A DNA stretch of 13,742 bases, from NCBI GenBank assembly GCA_022572285.1, contig JACZWF010000017.1, positions 1 to 13,742 on the forward strand, read 5' to 3'. The position numbers and the translations under genes were made by a program. Origin of the DNA: Nitrososphaerota archaeon (GTDB lineage: Archaea > Thermoproteota > Nitrososphaeria > Nitrososphaerales > UBA57). Below, one piece after another: positions 11,473-13,742 of this stretch. The notes beneath the pieces were generated by a model that was not told the origin of the DNA, searched no databases, and saw only the letters and a program-made list of their open reading frames with translations. The first letter of the stretch is position 1, and the number at the start of each line of letters is the position of its first letter.

Positions 11473-12771
11473 TTAGTCGCGAGCCGGCACATTCTCGATG
11501 AATCCCTCTCTTTCGAAGATAGAATCCATTGCTGTTTCAACATCCTTCCTGTATTTACTTAGGGTGTATACACGTAGGATGTCCATATAACCAAGGATTG
11601 CACTTGCAATCGGAAGATCTGCAACCTTAATGGTTTGGATCCTTCTACCCTGAGAATCCCGTGTCACCAGAAGTATCTCTGAAATTGACTCTCGGGAGGA
11701 AGTGGTCGGTACCGATGGAGTCGTCGGAACGTCAACAAAGACATACCTGCTCGGAACATTTGCTCTCCTTGAAATCTCTTCCGCAAAGTTCTCTCTAAAC
11801 ATCTTCTGCGAAAATAATTTTTGAAGAAATTCGTCCTTACGATGGACAACCTTTTCAAATACAAGTTTCAGCATCCGTCTATCTCTATAGTCGATGGCCA
11901 ATTGCCGAGCAAATTTCCCATCCCGACTTTGCGATTTCAGGTTAACGAGATTTGAAAGGGTTACCTCGTCCGTTAATTTCAGGAAGCCTGGCAAACTACG
12001 AATGTCTGTGAATCCTAATTCTGAATCTGAGAGAGACATAGCTTTTACAAGCATGATGGCGCCTGCCCGGACTGTTCTATGAAAGTAGACAGACCTAAAC
12101 ATCTCGTATCTAGCCACCAGCAGGGCCTCTAATGCATAGATGCTAGTCTTTTCTATTGAGAGTCTCTCACCAACGACTTCGTATGAATTGATGACCCGGT
12201 GCACATCCACCTTACCATATTCAACTCCAGTGAAATAAGAATCGCGAAGCAGGTAATCCATAGTATCAACGCTGAGAAACCCAGCTATGATATCGTTCAC
12301 ATATCTTGGATGGTCCCTTGATATACCAATTGGCAAAGCCGCAAATCTCTTCGGACTTATCCCATGGCGGACCAGCACGTCTTTTATCTCGGTTTCAAGG
12401 ATGATCCTTCTTGTCAAGTCTTCGTGAACGATGTTCTTCTTCTCGAGAAGCAGCTCTTCGAAGAGATGAGAGAACGGGCCGTGACCGATGTCATGCAATA
12501 GAGCGGCCGCCCTTATCTCCTTAACTGACTCCTTATCTATGACTCCATGGGATACTAGATGATTGCCCGCTCGACCAGCGAGGTACATCGCTCCAACGCT
12601 GTGTTCAAACCTGGAATGCTGAGCACCGGGGTAGGTTAGGTAGGCGCTTGCTAGCTGCCTTATCCTTCTTAGCCGCTGAAAAGTAGACGTGTCGATTAGT
12701 TCTTTTTCAAGCTCATCAGCATAGATGTATCCATGGACGGGGTCGCGTATCTCTGCGGCTTCCCTCTCCAA
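11473..12771 (-). CDS. HD-domain phosphohydrolase, dNTPase/SAMHD1-like (COG1078 type)
   Basis: This 432-residue cytoplasmic metal-dependent phosphohydrolase opens with IRDPVHGYIYADELEKELID and FQRLRRIRQL, typical of the COG1078/SAMHD1 group. The metal site is complete: H57 in HSRFEHS, H93 and D94 in LLHDIGHGPFSH, and D169 in SVDTMDYLLRDS. Relatives hydrolyse dNTPs to deoxynucleosides and triphosphate, so a role in dNTP pool control is inferred; it lies beside thymidylate kinase. Residues ~260-432 form a helical C-terminal region with an extra strand segment. The start is TTG at 12769-12771: the frame upstream closes at a TGA without a better codon, and a TATA box predicts a leaderless or 3-5 nt leader transcript. 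It converges with the RNase HIII pair. Confidence 0.9.
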   Translation of the reverse strand: MEREAAEIRDPVHGYIYADELEKELIDTSTFQRLRRIRQLASAYLTYPGAQHSRFEHSVGAMYLAGRAGNHLVSHGVIDKESVKEIRAAALLHDIGHGPFSHLFEELLLEKKNIVHEDLTRRIILETEIKDVLVRHGISPKRFAALPIGISRDHPRYVNDIIAGFLSVDTMDYLLRDSYFTGVEYGKVDVHRVINSYEVVGERLSIEKTSIYALEALLVARYEMFRSVYFHRTVRAGAIMLVKAMSLSDSELGFTDIRSLPGFLKLTDEVTLSNLVNLKSQSRDGKFARQLAIDYRDRRMLKLVFEKVVHRKDEFLQKLFSQKMFRENFAEEISRRANVPSRYVFVDVPTTPSVPTTSSRESISEILLVTRDSQGRRIQTIKVADLPIASAILGYMDILRVYTLSKYRKDVETAMDSIFEREGFIENVPARD

Positions 12772-12795
12772 GACATCGAATCTAATTCAGAGCAT

Positions 12796-12804
12796 CCTTT
12801 AAAT
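12796..12804 (-). promoter_or_regulatory. TATA box for the HD-domain gene
   Basis: The minus-strand ATTTAAAGG is centred about 26 nt before 12774, right at the TTG start codon. Confidence 0.6.
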
Positions 12805-12821
12805 CTGCCTGATTCTGCTGG

Positions 12822-13421
12822 TCATGGCAACCTATAGAACCTACGCACGATTTCCCAAATCTTTAAGGAGATTTTTCTAACATCACCTGTACCGTCGACG
12901 ATGTCCCAGCCATTCTCTGTAGCGAGTCTTTGATAAATGTTGTTCACCTTGGAAAGTAGACCGAGATCATTCTCGTGAACATCCCTATCTCTAGTCTTCC
13001 TTTTGCGAGATTCAGAAGTTGGGATATCTATGAGAATTGTTAGATCTGCTTTGGGGAGACCTTTGTCCAGATTCTTCAGCCATGATTCTTCCAAGCCGTT
13101 GGCCATCCCGTAGGCTACATTGGACTCATAGTATCGATTGCATATTATGAACATGTCTAGGAGGAGTGACTCCTCGATCTGGCTTTTCATTTCCCACCTA
13201 TTTGCAGATAGAAGCAAGTGTCGTACCTCTACCGGATAATCGACTTTCCCGCTGAGCGATTTTTCAATCTCTCTGCCAATCGCTGTCGTGTAAGTTGGAA
13301 ATGAGATTATCTTACTAATATATCCATTTGCAGATAATGTCGCGGCAAGATAATCGACTTGAGTCTTCTTCCCGGCCTGATCGATACCTTCGATCACGAT
13401 TAATTTCCCAATCCTGTTCAA
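12822..13421 (-). CDS. tmk: Thymidylate kinase
   Basis: This enzyme phosphorylates dTMP to dTDP for dTTP synthesis. The 199-residue protein begins LIVIEGIDQAGKKTQVDYLA, the tmk P-loop, then shows FPTYTTAIGREIE, the NRYYESNVAYG segment (family norm DRYxxSxxAYQ), ADLTILIDIP and a basic/acidic lid region RKRKTRDRD. Two positions are unusual: the S/T after the P-loop lysine is Lys (GKKT), and the aspartate of DRY is Asn. The start is TTG at 13419-13421, since no ATG is in frame before the TGA at 13434-13436 and the TATA box gives leaderless spacing. It is followed by the HD-domain gene, which has its own promoter, and diverges from hef across about 85 nt. Confidence 0.92.
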   Translation of the reverse strand: MNRIGKLIVIEGIDQAGKKTQVDYLAATLSANGYISKIISFPTYTTAIGREIEKSLSGKVDYPVEVRHLLLSANRWEMKSQIEESLLLDMFIICNRYYESNVAYGMANGLEESWLKNLDKGLPKADLTILIDIPTSESRKRKTRDRDVHENDLGLLSKVNNIYQRLATENGWDIVDGTGDVRKISLKIWEIVRRFYRLP

Positions 13422-13445
13422 TGAGTTGTCATGTCATCCATCCAG

Positions 13446-13457
13446 GAAAATATAATA
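13446..13457 (-). promoter_or_regulatory. TATA box for tmk
   Basis: The minus-strand TATTATATTTTC predicts transcription from about 13425, four bases before the TTG start. It sits in the shared tmk-hef intergenic region. Confidence 0.55.
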
Positions 13458-13483
13458 GTAGCTAAGGGGAATGGATCCTATCC

Positions 13484-13490
13484 TTTTAAC
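13484..13490 (+). promoter_or_regulatory. TATA-like element for hef
   Basis: TTTTAAC lies about 20 nt before the ATG at 13507. This is a little close for leaderless transcription from that ATG, so either the element or the start may be slightly different. Confidence 0.35.
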
Positions 13491-13506
13491 GTCTCCCCAG
13501 AAAAAT

Positions 13507-13742
13507 ATGCCACCAACTTTGTCAGGGAAGTTCATCGTTCATCCACTGATCAAACCAGATAGCATCGAGAGAAGGGAGTATCAGGTGAAGGTTGCTGAAA
13601 GAGCAATCGAATCAAACACTCTCGTGGTTTTGCCCACGGGCCTTGGAAAGACTGTGGTGGCGCTGCTTACTATAGCAGAGTATCTGAAGCGATACGAAGA
13701 TCAGAGTTGTGTTTTCCTGGCCCCAACACGAGTACTTGTTTA
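13507..13742 (+). CDS. hef: Hef/FANCM-family DNA helicase (5' end, partial)
   Basis: Only the first 78 residues are in the window. They read FIVHPLIKPDSIERREYQVK (9-28), then the helicase Q-motif region, Walker A VVLPTGLGKTVVAL (39-53) and motif Ia VFLAPTRVLV. This combination is typical of archaeal Hef (FANCM/Mph1-like SF2 helicases), which process stalled replication forks. Whether the usual C-terminal XPF-type nuclease domain is present cannot be seen. ATG 13507 is the first plausible start. The gene is divergent from tmk. Confidence 0.88.
   Translation, partial: MPPTLSGKFIVHPLIKPDSIERREYQVKVAERAIESNTLVVLPTGLGKTVVALLTIAEYLKRYEDQSCVFLAPTRVLV

Noticed and set aside
1..13742. CRISPR array, insertion sequence, toxin-antitoxin or phage-defence module
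   Set aside because: No spaced direct repeats, transposase motifs, toxin-antitoxin pairs or defence-gene clusters were seen; the HD-domain protein is better explained as a housekeeping dNTPase-like enzyme.

Overview
This window looks like a chromosomal segment of an archaeon, most likely from the Thermoproteota and probably a Nitrososphaeria/Thaumarchaeota-like lineage. The supporting signs are an intron-bearing tRNA, a Hef/FANCM-type helicase, A/T-rich TATA boxes about 26 nt upstream of start codons (mostly leaderless or near-leaderless transcripts), frequent TTG and GTG starts, and a C-terminally anchored blue-copper protein. The phylum is an inference. No ribosomal marker is present to settle it.

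Layout. Bases 1-1095 hold the tail of one coiled-coil-like gene and a complete coiled-coil protein. Bases 1096-1766 are gene-poor and contain what may be a broken cell-surface protein. Bases 1767-4085 carry minus-strand genes: a DUF2061 membrane protein, a four-helix CopD-like membrane protein, a small hypothetical protein, an F420/FMN split-barrel protein and a short hypothetical ORF. A small plus-strand ORF interrupted by one stop codon (2824-3024) lies among them. Bases 4476-8770 are a plus-strand block: an anchored metallo-beta-lactamase-fold hydrolase, purK and purE (overlapping by 11 nt, for purine synthesis), and a bicistron of a membrane-anchored cupredoxin and an anchored META-domain lipoprotein-like protein.

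Bases 8771-9973 are a decaying region. It has a small HNH-like protein that has lost its catalytic core, the last ~56 residues of an aminotransferase (minus) and the first ~50 residues of an NAD(P)-binding epimerase-like protein (plus). The two remnants meet head to head at a (GC)7 tract. A tRNA gene follows (9974-10127, minus). It is best read as tRNA-Arg(CCU) interrupted by three introns. The right end carries information-processing and nucleotide genes: RNase HIII with a small downstream gene (plus), an HD-domain dNTPase-like hydrolase and thymidylate kinase (minus), and the 5' end of hef (plus), which diverges from tmk.

Functionally, purK/purE, tmk, the HD hydrolase, RNase HIII and Hef form a nucleotide and genome-maintenance set. 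The cupredoxin, META-domain, CopD-like and metallo-hydrolase proteins form a membrane or cell-surface set. I see no CRISPR array, transposase, phage module or recognisable defence island. The most notable items are the multi-intron tRNA, the recurrent alternating (GC)n tracts (one exactly at a gene-remnant junction), the gutted HNH protein, the interrupted small ORF, and active-site substitutions in PurE and thymidylate kinase.
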